Source: Paracamarosporium sp. OC-R06-R3 (Eukaryota > Ascomycota > Dothideomycetes > Pleosporales > Didymosphaeriaceae). From it: 64,000 nucleotides of DNA. The notes beneath the pieces were generated by a model, which saw only the letters and a program-made list of their open reading frames with translations, was not told where the DNA came from and did no database searches. Where the stretch lies: NCBI GenBank assembly GCA_019828545.1, contig JACVRA010000077.1, positions 62,001 to 126,000 of the forward strand, written 5' to 3'. Below, one piece after another: positions 11,001-21,850 of this stretch (position 1 is the stretch's first letter; the number at the start of each line of letters is the position of its first letter). Both the position numbers and the translations under genes were made by a program.

Positions 11001-12100
11001 CTATACACGGCCTGCCCTCCCTACTTGTATCATTTCGCCCGTAAGCTTGTCATCTGACCGTAAAACAGGCCATGCCGCACCGTCTGCCTTTACCAGCGTC
11101 AACTCTAGCTTTGTTCCTAGGATCCTGTATTTGCTGTCTTCGGGCTTGATAGTGCCGAAGAGGGGGAACTCGGTTACGTAGCGCTTGCTATCCGAAGTGC
11201 GCAAATCGAGGTCAACATGGTCGGTGCGGAAGACAACTTTTGCGGATTCTTTGTCAATCTTCTTGAGGTAGAGGGAGGCGATTACTGAAGCGCCCGTTTG
11301 GTAGAAGTCGTGCCTGTTGTCTGTTAGCGCTGCAGTCCACCAACAGGGTACTCGTGTATCCTAACGTACCTTACGGTCTCCACCTTCTCCTCTCCACCCT
11401 TCTTCCCGCTTCCTACAAACAAATGCCTGTGCTTTGTTTTGCATCCCTCAATGTTCATGAATTGGTCGAACTCTAGCACCCGTCTCTTGCAACAACTCCA
11501 TCCCTTGCTCCCTTCATGAAATATCGGCGCACCGGGATGGTGCACGCAGCTCTCTCCTTCCCGGTCGCTCCCCTCAAACTTTTGTCCGCAGCCCCGCCTC
11601 CTGCATGTCATTCCCTGTTTTACCTCAAGGCTCGGATCGTCATCTTCCGACTCCTCAGGCGGCTTAGGCGAGGCGGCGGGCCGCGGTGTTGCGGACTGCG
11701 AGGTAGGAATGCGGGGCACTGGAGCGGGGAGGGATTCTTGGAGGCTGCCGAGCGAGACGGGCGTGTCCGAGGGAATATCGGGTGCTTGTTGTGGTTCAGG
11801 AGCAGGAGTATCGTCTACATCTGAGTGGGTGCCTGTTGTACAGGGCGGAATGGCGAGAAATTCGTCGAAGGTGAGGACGCGGGGCTTGCAGCATTTCCAG
11901 CCTAGTATGATGAGTTTGTATCAGTATTGTACGCTTCTAAATGACGATCACCGGATCTGCAGAGGTGCGCGCAGAAGAATTGGGTATTGTTTACCTTTCT
12001 GGCCTTCGTGGAAGACAGGCGGACCGGGGTGGTAGACACACTCTTCGTTCTCATCCTCATACGTCTTGCCGCAGCCTTTGTGCACGCACTTTTTCGCCAT
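11001..12100 (-). CDS. chpA: CHORD and CS domain protein (Hsp90 co-chaperone, RAR1/ChpA family)
   Basis: Exons 12100-11995, 11901-11370 and 11313-11001 on the minus strand give 316 aa. Two CHORD zinc domains are visible: one starting MAKKCVHKGCGKTYEDENEE and closing with GWKCCKPRVLTFDEFL, and one starting GMTCRRRGCGQKFEGSD and closing with GWSCCKRRVLEFDQFM. A p23-like CS domain follows (HDFYQTGASVIASLYLKK to EMIQVGRAGRV). Introns are 93 and 56 nt, and the first interrupts CHORD1 just before GWKCC. The family binds Hsp90 and Sgt1; ChpA is the Aspergillus name. A perfect heat-shock element lies 121 bp upstream of the start. Confidence 0.9.
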
Positions 12101-12220
12101 GGCTGCTCGTCGTACTTGAGATCAATGCCGCGCTAACAGACGAAGGAGGCGAACGGGTGAATGATATGCTCTTCAGTAGCGTAATCGCATGAGCTGCTTG
12201 TTGTGCGCTTTTGGCTGTCT

Positions 12221-12235
12221 AGAATATTCTGGAAG
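12221..12235. promoter_or_regulatory. Heat-shock element, three inverted nGAAn units
   Basis: AGAATATTCTGGAAG reads nGAAn-nTTCn-nGAAn without mismatch, the HSF1 consensus. It sits between the divergent starts of the CHORD co-chaperone (ATG at 12100) and the glutaredoxin-like gene (ATG at 12378), 121 and 143 bp away. Confidence 0.65.
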
Positions 12236-12377
12236 TGGTGGAGTAGCGGTATGTCATAGGCCTTAGCGTCGGCAGAAAAGAAGCTCAAAGCAAGGCGGTG
12301 AGGAGCTACCCCTTCCTATTCCGTGCCTGTCTACGTAAGGTTCTCTTTGGCCCGTCGTATTGCCATTGCTCGTCGCA

Positions 12378-12726
12378 ATGTTTCGATCTACGTCGCGATT
12401 GCTGCAAAGTCGCATCACCTTCTTCACAAGAAGCCCCTGCTCGCTCTGTGACACGGCAAAGACGGTAGTGCAAAACGTGAGAAAGAGCCGCAGTTTTGAC
12501 TACGAGGAGATCAATGTCATGGAACCAGGCCAGGAAAAGTGGAAAGGTGTTTACGAATTCGATACCCCTGTGGTAAATGTTCACACCGACTATCCTTGCA
12601 CGAGTACTAAATGCTAAGATACACGTCGACAAAACCGCCCAAACCTCCACCTCTTCGGCAAAACTCATGCATCGCTTCGATGAAACCCAGGTCAAGAAAC
12701 TGCTAGACGAGGTCGAGTCAGCGTGA
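12378..12726 (+). CDS. Glutaredoxin-like (DUF836) small protein
   Basis: Two exons, 12378-12572 and 12619-12726, with a 46-nt intron containing an ACTAA branch point, encode 100 aa. The N-terminal CxxC is in RSPCSLCDTAK, followed by a thioredoxin-fold pattern (EINVMEPGQEKW, YEFDTPVIHVDK) ending in a C-terminal helix. This is the size and layout of the fungal glutaredoxin-like family that includes yeast YDR286C, whose substrate is not known. The first 20 residues are basic and hydrophobic (MFRSTSRLLQSRITFFTR), which could be a mitochondrial presequence. The ATG at 12378 was chosen because upstream in-frame codons are non-ATG. Confidence 0.82.
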
Positions 12727-12833
12727 GCCCAATTTCGAATTCTAGCGTGACCCAGCGTGTGGGGTAGCTTTGACCTTGGTTCATTTATGTTGGGGTAAGG
12801 AAGAGGGGTACACAAGGCTTTCTCTCCGACACC

Positions 12834-13830
12834 ATGACGGTGCAAAGAGCTGTCCCATTACTCAAATCTGCTCTCCACTGTCAAAAACCATTCCTGTACA
12901 ATAAGTCTTTCTCATCTACGGCGAACATGTCCAATCCATTGCAGCAAGCGAGCAGGCTATTCCAGGCCTTCAAAAAGGGAGGACCAACTTTTGGCGCATG
13001 GCAGGTATGCGTGTCACGTTACTTTTGATTGTTGAATGTAAGAGTAGTGTTGAACCTGTGATAACCAGATGCTCCCTGGAACCAACCACTCTCGTGCAAT
13101 CGCTCGTTCAGGCGTAGACTGGATCTGTGTCGACTGCGAGCATGGCAACATCGATGGTATCCCTACGCGTCCTTTCACACTCCACAATCCACCTTGCTGA
13201 GCACCCCTAGATGGCCAAATGCACGAAGCCGTCAACGCTATCGCCAGTTCAGGCGTCTCCCCACTCGTCCGGATCCCCACCAACGAACCCCACTATGTAA
13301 AGCGCGCTCTCGACGCCGGCGCCCACGGCATCGTCGTCCCCTTGATCTACACCGTATACGACGCCCAGGAACTTGTATCCGCCTCGAAATTCCCACCCCA
13401 AGGCACCCGCGGCTTCGGCTCACCCTTCAGCACGCAAACCTTCAACAACGATCCTCTCCCCACCTACCTTCAAAATGCAAATGCCGCTCTCCTCACGATT
13501 GTGCAAATCGAGACCAAATCCGCGCTAGAGCAGGTTAAGGAGATTGCCGCGGTCGAGGGCGTGGATTGCCTGCTCATCGGGCCGTTCGATCTGGGAAATA
13601 ATATCGGGCGGCCGATTCTGGGAGAGATGCACCAAGAGCTGAAAGACGCGATTGAAAGGATCAAGGAGGCGGCGCATGGAGAAGGGAAGAAAGTGGGGAT
13701 TTATTGTACGAGTGCCGAGGATGCGAAGAGCTGCGCGGAGAGGGGGTTTGATTTGATTAGTATTGCGAATGACCGTGGTGCGATTACAGATTACTTCAGT
13801 CAGACGCTGAAGGTGGCGAGTGGGAAGTAA
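12834..13830 (+). CDS. HpcH/HpaI family aldolase (class II, 2-oxo-acid aldolase type)
   Basis: Exons 12834-13004, 13069-13156 and 13211-13830 encode 292 aa. Hallmarks are WICVDCEHGN (start of the barrel and the metal-site region), GAHGIVVPLI, QIETKSALEQV with the metal-binding Glu, and the VDCLLIGPFDLGNNIG loop. Members cleave or form 2-keto-3-hydroxy acids with pyruvate and a divalent metal, or act as citrate-lyase-like enzymes; the exact substrate cannot be told. The first 35 residues are basic and Ser/Thr-rich without acids, consistent with a mitochondrial presequence; an internal ATG (about residue 32) is an alternative cytosolic start. Introns are 64 and 54 nt. Confidence 0.85.
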
Positions 13831-14183
13831 GGAAAATATGTCACGTATTTTGGCATTGGTAGTACGTTTGATGAGTTTGACCGGTGAGTGGTGATGTGTT
13901 ATTCTACATATATTATTAGTCTACTCTTTGACGCTGAGGTACATTATCAAGGCCTTTACAGCAGAGAGGTAGTGAATAGCCATACCATTGAAAGCAGCTA
14001 TCTTACCACCCAGAATTTTTGTAGCGGCCACGCATGTTCAAGCAGCACCCGAAGGTCGATGAACGTAACGGTGTTGGACCATGCGAGCTGGTTTTCAAAA
14101 TATTTTCGTTGTTCAGATCAGGACATAGCGTAGCTCCAAAAGCGTGCGCATCCGTCAGCGAGGACTGGATCTACCTAGACTAC
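13831..14183. other. Convergent 3' region, aldolase/chromate transporter
   Basis: 353 bp between convergent stops. Nothing recognisable beyond likely 3' untranslated DNA. Confidence 0.5.
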
Positions 14184-15839
14184 CTACGATCTAACAGCAC
14201 CATACCAGCCTAAACCTAGCACAGCACCAACGATGATTGCCACCGCAGGTGGTACGCTAAACCAAGCCGTCTCCGCGTACGTAACGGCAGCCACGACGAC
14301 CCACCAAGGTTCCTCTGCAAGACTTATCCCGTCGCTGCTCTCCGGCGTCAAATATCCGATCTCCCAGAGGCGGTACACAGCCGTAAACACTAAGCCAACA
14401 GCTGCAGCATTGATACCCCTGAGTAAACTCAATACCCATGCCTTCGTTCTCATCACCTGCCAAATAGACTGTACCCCAACCGCGAGTATTATGCCTGGAG
14501 AGAAGATCCCCACAAAAGCCAACAACGCACCAAAGATGGTAGGAATGCTGGTTGAAGCAAAGGCCAGTGCACCCAAATACACGGAGAAGTTGAAGTTGGG
14601 CCCCGGAAATGCCTGGATGATGGCCAAGCCAAGCAGGAAGTCCCGCGGCGAAACCCACCCCGGGTCGACGACATAGGAGCGGAGAAGCGGGATAACGACT
14701 GGACCGCCCCCGAAGATGATGGTGCCGCCGAGATACATGTTGGCGAATAGGTCGTATGCGAGGCCGCGGGCGTCGATCGTTCCCCGGACGACCATGACAA
14801 CAATGAAAGATAAGAAGAAGCCTACGATGAGTGACAGACCAATCTTGATAGGAATGTTGTGTGTTTGAGTATCCGTGACAGGCACGGCTTCAGCTATTCC
14901 TTCTGTCGTCCGGTACTCTGCCGAACGGCTCGGACCCATCTCTTCTTCTACCGGCATAATTCGATCTGTAGAATTCCCAGCCTGAGGGCGGCGCTTGACT
15001 GCTTTTGGGCGCTTGAGTTGTAATCGCTCTGCTGGTGGGATATCTCGCATCGCAACAGTCTCTTCATCAGCATCACCACCTTCAGCCCTAGCTCTTCTTC
15101 TCTTGGCTGCGTAGCTAGCTTTGATCTTCCCGATTCTTTGCCGCAGCCAGACATCCCATAGGACCGTGGCCGTTCCGCCGATTACGATCAACACAGGGAA
15201 GTACCACAACGCGTTGTAGCACAAGCCAGCACACGCACCGAAGATGACTAGAATCCGCGTGATGCGGTCTTGGATTGCCTTCTCGGCCAACTGCACGGCC
15301 GCGAGCGCAATTATGCCAACCGTGCTCGCATTCATCCCACTCAGCAGCGCGTACACGATAGGCGGCAGCGTATTGGGCATCTTCTGCACACCGAGCGAAA
15401 AGGCGTACATACCAATCGCGCCAGGCAAACTCCAGAGTAAGAAGGCAACGACGGCTGAAGCGAGGCCGGCGTGAATCATTGCAATGCAGAATACCATTTT
15501 CGTTGACGCCGGACCGGGAAGTGCCTGGCAAATTGCGAAGAGCTCTTGATACTTGCATCGAGTTTGTTAATGTTCTCTGATGCACGCTTCGCATGGAGCA
15601 CTCACAGTCTGCTCGTCTATCCACTTTGCTCCAGAATGTCCTTTTCCGTCTACGAATCGTCGATGCAGGAGCTGGAAATGCACGGGCGGCCCGCCAAATG
15701 CGGTGAAACCGAGATCCCACATCCTTGCCGTCACCTCTGCAAGCCGCCATGTTAGTCGTCCAGTGTTGAGTGGGGGCGATGTGTTGGGTTGCGTGCGTGC
15801 GAATGCACGCAACGAATTGATTATGGAGACGAGTGGCAT
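14184..15839 (-). CDS. Chromate ion transporter, CHR (ChrA) family
   Basis: Two exons on the minus strand, 15839-15606 and 15551-14184, with a 54-nt intron, give 533 aa. Both halves of the duplicated CHR domain are visible: the first has FTAFGGPPVHFQLLHRRF and ICQALPGPASTKMVFC, the second has LGGTIIFGGGPVVIPLLRSY and QAFPGPNFNFSVYLGAL. Many hydrophobic segments support about ten membrane helices, with a basic, charged cytosolic linker between halves (near RRRARAEGGDADEE). Bacterial ChrA exports chromate. The Neurospora CHR-1 homologue instead raises chromate uptake, so direction is uncertain. The ATG at 15839 precedes PLVSIINSLRAFAR; further upstream in-frame starts are not ATG. Confidence 0.9.
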
Positions 15840-18800
15840 TGCTCGATATGGGGACCGCCGTGAGACAATAGGAATGGCAAAAGTAGAGATCGAATTTGAG
15901 TTTTGTTCAACACAGGTATTGGCCAATCATCAATCAACGTCATTGCGACATGAGGCTTGGCTAGACATTTGTTAGCACGGTATGACCTGGGTTGCGAATG
16001 CATCTCTCAAGTCTGGTAGTCACGTGCCGTGTAATGCTTACCAACTATTAATAACAAGCTATATACACATTTACACTGTACCTAGGAACGTATAGACTGT
16101 CTGAACCTAACGCTGTCATTTACTGCCCCGGTAGTAGCATGCTATTTTGGAAAGCCCTATGCTTGGCTTTCTGGACGCCGAGCATTTGGCTGGTCTGGAC
16201 CTGATTGGGCAACCTACCGCGTATTTTTCTTAGGCCGTGGGGTATCCCGAAGAAGGCCTTGTATGAAGCAAGCAAAGCAAAGGTGCGTTTCAACCAGCAA
16301 TACCTTCTCCGCCGAGCATCGCCACAACCATGGCCGCCACTAGTGTATGAGATGTCCTTCTAGGGATCGCCGCATGGTTTCCTTAGGGCTTCCGTGACCG
16401 GATATAAACATTCTAGAATGAACCTGCCAAGCCGTATGTACTTCTGGTAAACGTGCATAATACCTGGCCCCCCAAGAGCGACCGCAAGGCCGTTTGCGAC
16501 AAGCGAAGCAAACGAACACCACCAAGCTTCGCCCCCTGCAAGTGCAAGACGGAAATGTTATCTACAACGGCGGCCTGATAGGTGGAAGCACTCTTTTCAC
16601 TCCAATAAGGGATATCCGAACCCCGGATTTGCCTGCTTGTATGCAAGGACGTAGACGCAAGCGAACGAATGATGAAGGGGAGAACATCAGGCATTCCGGA
16701 AGGGCTGGAGACCCTATCGCCGTTGGAGGGATCGGTTTTGTTTTTATTTCAGATTGGGGGCCTTTCGACAAGGTATACGTGCGTATGGATGGTCAAGGCG
16801 TGAGATGCTCAACGAACTCCTCCGAGCGTGGATGAAGGGGCGTCATTACCGGCCGGGTTTCGAAAGGGGCGTAAGTAAGCACTGTGAGGGTTGTCACTCA
16901 AGGGTGATGCGGTTAGGAGTGGTTGCTGGGGTCATGGAGATGCATGATCGTGGAGCATCGTCGAAGACGTAAAGTGGAGGCCAGGTTGACATAGTCAAGA
17001 GGGAGCGATTTGTGTACGCAAGTCATCTTAGCCAGTCCAGAGCGGTGACATGCTCTTCGGGCGAGGCTGCCCTAGCCCCCGGGGCTGATGGCTTTCGGAC
17101 CATCACTGTGTAAGCTTCTTGTCTCCGTAGGGCGGACGGAACGGGGAATCCGTCCGCTTCTATATGCGTAAATACACGAGATCTAGAAATGCTCCGCGTA
17201 AGCGTAAGCGCGGACATTTCCAATAAGCGAAGTGTATTCACGGCTGGACTAGAAGAGTTGATGAGCTATCACGGGGAGATGGTCTTTCCTATTTGATATC
17301 ATGGTTTGTCGCTTTCGTGATACTGGCATGGGTATCAGTGTCGTGTTCGGTAGTTGATTGTTCCTTCTATGGCAGTAGACTGTCAGCCAACTGCCGTTGA
17401 TACTGTGGCGGATTGTCTCTGCCGGGTGCTGACTGCATCTTTAGCAGCAGGCTATTCTTCGATCGAGGGAGGCATGATACTGTTCATCTATCAATTGATC
17501 GAGTGCAGCCGTAGGTGCTGCCGCATGCTGGCAAGGCGCGGGGAAATTCAAGCGCGCCCACGCAATTGGCGCGAGTGTTTGTGCGCAAAGAATTACGTGT
17601 CGATGGGCCCCGCAGAATGGGCTAACGGGATGGATGGAATGGAAGAGAATGGACCTCTGAGCGGGCGCGCATGAAGTGCGTCCTCGATATGTTTAACCTT
17701 TGGCGTGCACCAAGGATGCCCTTGATTGCGATTGTGGGGGGAAACGCGGCATGATGGATGGCTGAAACAACAAACCACGTCCCCACTGGTGTTTTGAGAA
17801 CAAGTTTCGCATAGAGAACATGTGGGCGTGGAAACATAGTTGTTAACGAAGCATGCATGCAGGTGGGACGGAAGCAAGAAGGGCTCGGTAGTGCAAACGA
17901 GGACCACACGAGGGTAAACGAGGGAACTGGGATGACGTTGGCTGCCGGGTGCTCTTGACGAGACGGGCGTCTCCGCAGCGCTGGATAGGCGCGGGGCAGA
18001 GTCCTGTTGATTGTGGTAATATGAAAAGGGCAGCGCTGCCGTTTCTGGCATGTCATCTCGATAGCACAAGTCCGCATCGGAGTGCCGTGCCAGTTCCGTT
18101 GGGCTGCCTCACGAAGCAAGCGGTGGCTGCACCGGCGCAGAGCAGGTGACGACGGGCGCAGAGAGGCGTGCACAGGGTGGACGAGGCGGGCGCTCAGTGG
18201 ACGACGATATTGCGCCCATATTGGCAGAAGCGAGGTGGTGCATCGAGGAGAGGGTGAAGCGGGTAGCGAGTGGGAGAGTGGGAGGCTTCTTAGTCAGGCG
18301 CTCCGCCGGAGGGTGCCAATAGAGGCGCCGTGGAGAGCGGGCCCAGTCGTTTCACACGGCCGATAGCAGGCCCACCCGCCGTGCATGGCCTGCGAGCGCG
18401 CGGTTGCAGCTGTTTGCACGAGCAAGGCAAGCCAAGGCAGGGCAGCCAGCGGCAAGCGACGTGAAGATACGGTGCAGCGCGACCAAATGACGGACGGCGG
18501 CCGCCAGAGCCTCTCCCGCACGCCGTCACGCCAGCTGCGCGCAACCCGGCCCACCGCCGCCTCCTCTACGTCGTGCTGGCGTCGACTCGCGCACCTGCCC
18601 CTGGTCCCGTCACGTTTCACGAGCGCAACGGGCGCTGGAGATGGCGATCGGCACACGCAGCGCCCCAGCTGCAGACGGCACAGGCACACGCGCAGAGGGC
18701 AGCAGCAGCGCAGCCACGGCCGTCGGGGCCAGCTGTCGTCGCACGGCGCGTCGTCTTCTTGTCGTGGGCAAGGCGCTGCAGGGCTCGCCGGACTGTCGAT

Positions 18801-19480
18801 TGGGCGAAACACGCAGCGCCCCTGGCCGTGCATGGGTTCCTGCACGCCGCCCCTAGCGCTAGCCCAAAGCGGGCCCTCCCCAGTCGGCGCCCAGCCTGCC
18901 CTTGCTCAGGGTTAGGGACCCCTTCAGCCGTCTTGCTCGCCCGCTGCGCTGCACTGCACTGCACCCGCTGCTCTCCTCTCCAGCCCTCGCCCACGAGCGC
19001 CTCCACGCACACCGCTGCGCTGTGCTGCTTCCCCTCCTTAGCAACCTTCCACGCCTCTTCGACAGAGCGTACCCCGTCGCTCTCTCCACCCCCCCCCTCC
19101 GCCACCCACCGCCCGCCGCCCGCCCTGTCTCGCCCTGCCTCAGGCCTCGTCGGCGCTGCACATTGTCTTCGATTCGTGTACGTACGTTCGGCGCTTTTTA
19201 GACCCTCTAGTCTTCGTCCCAGGCTACGGTCCTCAAAGCGTCCAACAAAGAGCTCCTTTCTCACACCTGCGCGCAGATCAATACACAACAACCCTTCACC
19301 CGCACACCGTGCATCCCACAACGACCTCGGGAACCCATCCAACCGCCGCTCCGTCATGAAACTGAAGCTGGAATAACCCTATCCGATTATCCGCTGTTCT
19401 CTGGTGAATCTTCTTCGTAACCCTCGTTACACCACATTCGTTTTACCACATCGCCTGCCGCGCGCCGGCCACCCTTCACC
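15840..19480. other. 3.6-kb geneless region, hairpin-rich then GC-rich
   Basis: No frame here has a domain signal. From about 16.1 to 17.2 kb there are several short hairpins (for example GAAAGCC/GGCTTTC at 16150-16171, and the cluster at 17086-17220). From about 18.1 to 19.2 kb the DNA becomes GC-rich with overlapping long frames on both strands, a usual artefact of GC-rich DNA, and ends in C/T-rich tracts that look like the promoter and 5' leader of the kelch gene. Confidence 0.45.
17086..17220. repeat. Cluster of three successive hairpins
   Basis: Hairpin B: TGATGG/CCATCA (17086-17105, 8-nt loop). Hairpin C: GCGGACGGA/TCCGTCCGC (17132-17157, perfect 9-bp stem, 8-nt loop). Hairpin D: GAAATGCTCCGCG/CGCGGACATTTC (17186-17220, 12 bp with one bulged C and a 10-nt loop). 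An uninterrupted AGCCCC/GGGGCT palindrome lies at about 17074-17086. No coding sequence is supported here. Confidence 0.7.
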
Positions 19481-21850
19481 ATGAGCTTCCGCGACCCCTT
19501 ATACCCGCTGGAGAACCATTGCTCCGTCGTTCACGAGAACACGCTCTACGTCTATTCGCCCCAGGGTTTCCAGTCGCTGGATCTTGCAAAAGGCTCGGAA
19601 TGGGAGAAGTTGCCCATGGACATATCCCTGACCGGTGCCGAGTGCATATTGGCGCCCGGCGCTGGAGATGCAAACGCCGACATGTTGTATGTTGTTGGAG
19701 GAAGGGTGAATGAGACGGTACGATCATGGGATTACCCTGGGCTTATGCACTACACCTTCAAGGACAAAAAGTGGGATTGGCAGCGATCCGAGAGCTGGGT
19801 AACCAAGGAACGAACCAACCACGCCGCCATCTACATCCCCGACACCAAGCAAATCCTCGTCTATTCAGGCTCTTCTGATGCTCAGTCTACCGGTCTCTCG
19901 TCCGAAAGCTTCCTGATTGGCACGAGAACGCCTTTCGAGGTGTTGAGCCAGCCAGCGGGAGCCAACCCACCCCTGACCAAGCCGATGCTTATGCAGTGGG
20001 ATTCGACCCATGCGGTCATGATTGGAGGTGGAACCTCGAATACTGCCATTTATACCTTCGGCGCCATGCCAGATGCTTCTGGTGCGATGGAGGGATGGAA
20101 AAATCTGGGCGTTGCAATTGAAGCACCCATAACAAGCCCGGAGACGACACAGTGCACCTTGATTTCGGGTGACGATGGAAGTAAAGTACTTGAGACGTTT
20201 GACATGAGTGTAACGCCCAACAAGGTCACGCGGACCGTCCTGCTAAACAAGGGCGGATCCGTTGCTAAACAAGGCACGACCGTCGGTGATAAAACGAAAC
20301 GATTCACGATCGACGACTTTCCCAAATACAACGCTTCTTTTGCCCCGGACGTCGTCCGAAGCGGCTACTCGCTCGCTCAAACCGACTCTGGCCAAGTTGT
20401 CTTCACTGGAGGCAATGCTGAAGACCCTCTGTGCATCTTCGACGCTTCAGAGAATGCATGGATCAACGCAACGGAGCTCTTCACTGGCAGGCAATTGCAA
20501 TCCGTCCTGTCTCCTTCATCTTCCGTGTCCTCTTCATCACCAACATCAACAGCGACTGAAACACCTGCCGCTTCGTCTTCCGAGGCCGCTGCTCCTGCGG
20601 CTGGTGCGCCAGTCAACAACAAGGACAGGATGTTGACAGTCCTCGGTGCCACTCTGGGCGCAATCTTTGGCATCGCCGCTCTACTTATTCTGTTGCTCTT
20701 CTTCCTCAGGTGGAGGAAGTCGAAGAAGAGGAGGACGCAGCAGGGTGGATACGTGGAGAAGGATCGCTTGAGCTTCGCCGACCGCGGTGCCGAGTTCATG
20801 AAGGAAGCAGGCGGTTCGGTCGGTCAACCTCGGTTTGCAGAAGTGAATGGCTCCCAAACCTCACTCGCCATTATTGCAGGCCGAGCCGGCAACGGCCACA
20901 AGCGAGGCATGTTGAGCGATTCAAGCACGGCGGGCTTGGTCAAGAAGGCCAGCCCTCTTGCATACACCGAGCCAGTTGAGCTGTCCAAGTTTGACTTGAA
21001 GCCGGAGCCTGTCGACGAGAAGATAATCCGACAGAACTCTGGTCGGATACCACCTCAACCCAAAGCTGTTGGCAACCTCAGCAGAAGTCGCAGCTCTGGT
21101 TGGAGCCGCTACTTCGCAAACAACGATGCGACCAACCTCGCTGCTATGCCCGCAGACCGATCGACATTTGCATCTGAACGGACAAGCACCGGCAGCCAGT
21201 CTATGTATCCCGAGTCACGGTTGTACAGCCAGCCACTGCAGGCTCCTCCGCCACTTGACATTCCCAAATTCGAGAACCAACGTATAAGCAAAGTCACAAC
21301 GGGAAGCCCGACATTAGGCAATTCGACAGACAACTTACCCGGTCAGCCTATGCAGGCAGAACTTGCGCGAGCCAATTCGGGGGCCAGCACCCACTCCGGC
21401 ATCAGCCACGACGGCCACTATCTTAGAGATCCCGTCGAAAGCTGGACACCTGTGGGCCACGACGAGCGACCCCCAAGCAGCAACTACACGGGTAGCGTTA
21501 TGATGGACAATTACCGTGACGGCGCTAGTTCATACTATCCCGATGGCGCGTCCTCGTTCTACCCGAAGAGTGGGATCAGCTCTTTCTACCCTGGTCAACC
21601 AAGGCTTGGTGCACCCGATGTTCGGGAAAGCACCAATACCGTCTTCCCGGCTGGCAACTTAGCAAACATCCAGCCAAGCCAACACCAACACCAGGATTTT
21701 GACTCGTTCTATCCTCCACCTCCACGTCTAGGAGGAGCACCAGAGGGTCGGGAGAGCACAGTGACTGTGTTCCCTGGTGGTCCGGCCACCGACACACGCA
21801 AAGGAGGAGGGCAAGACATGTCCTGGTTGAACCTTGGTGTTCCAAAATGA
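19481..21850 (+). CDS. Kelch-type beta-propeller single-pass membrane protein
   Basis: A single exon encodes 789 aa. Residues about 1-360 have kelch-like repeats (LYVVGGRVNETVRSWDYPG, HAAIYIPDTKQILVYSG, HAVMIGGGTSNTAIYTFG, QVVFTGGNAEDPLCIFD), so an outside-facing propeller is likely. A Ser/Thr/Ala-rich stalk (about 365-380) is followed by one membrane helix (VLGATLGAIFGIAALLILLL, about 386-405), then a basic stop-transfer stretch RWRKSKKRR. The last 380 residues are low-complexity with repeated YPDGASSFYP-like units. The layout fits fungal surface sensors or cell-wall proteins of unknown role. A clear N-terminal signal peptide is missing, so either the helix is a signal anchor or an upstream leader exon was not found. 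Function is not established. Confidence 0.8.
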   Translation: MSFRDPLYPLENHCSVVHENTLYVYSPQGFQSLDLAKGSEWEKLPMDISLTGAECILAPGAGDANADMLYVVGGRVNETVRSWDYPGLMHYTFKDKKWDWQRSESWVTKERTNHAAIYIPDTKQILVYSGSSDAQSTGLSSESFLIGTRTPFEVLSQPAGANPPLTKPMLMQWDSTHAVMIGGGTSNTAIYTFGAMPDASGAMEGWKNLGVAIEAPITSPETTQCTLISGDDGSKVLETFDMSVTPNKVTRTVLLNKGGSVAKQGTTVGDKTKRFTIDDFPKYNASFAPDVVRSGYSLAQTDSGQVVFTGGNAEDPLCIFDASENAWINATELFTGRQLQSVLSPSSSVSSSSPTSTATETPAASSSEAAAPAAGAPVNNKDRMLTVLGATLGAIFGIAALLILLLFFLRWRKSKKRRTQQGGYVEKDRLSFADRGAEFMKEAGGSVGQPRFAEVNGSQTSLAIIAGRAGNGHKRGMLSDSSTAGLVKKASPLAYTEPVELSKFDLKPEPVDEKIIRQNSGRIPPQPKAVGNLSRSRSSGWSRYFANNDATNLAAMPADRSTFASERTSTGSQSMYPESRLYSQPLQAPPPLDIPKFENQRISKVTTGSPTLGNSTDNLPGQPMQAELARANSGASTHSGISHDGHYLRDPVESWTPVGHDERPPSSNYTGSVMMDNYRDGASSYYPDGASSFYPKSGISSFYPGQPRLGAPDVRESTNTVFPAGNLANIQPSQHQHQDFDSFYPPPPRLGGAPEGRESTVTVFPGGPATDTRKGGGQDMSWLNLGVPK

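Noticed and set aside
17131..17160. Resemblance to the 5S rRNA segment GGGATCCCGTCCGCT
   Set aside because: Only about ten bases match, and the rest of the 5S sequence and its internal promoter boxes are missing.
18294..19376. Several long frames on both strands (for example 18573-19376 and 18617-19357)
   Set aside because: They overlap each other in GC-rich DNA and mirror one another across strands, with no family signal; treated as promoter and leader of the kelch gene.
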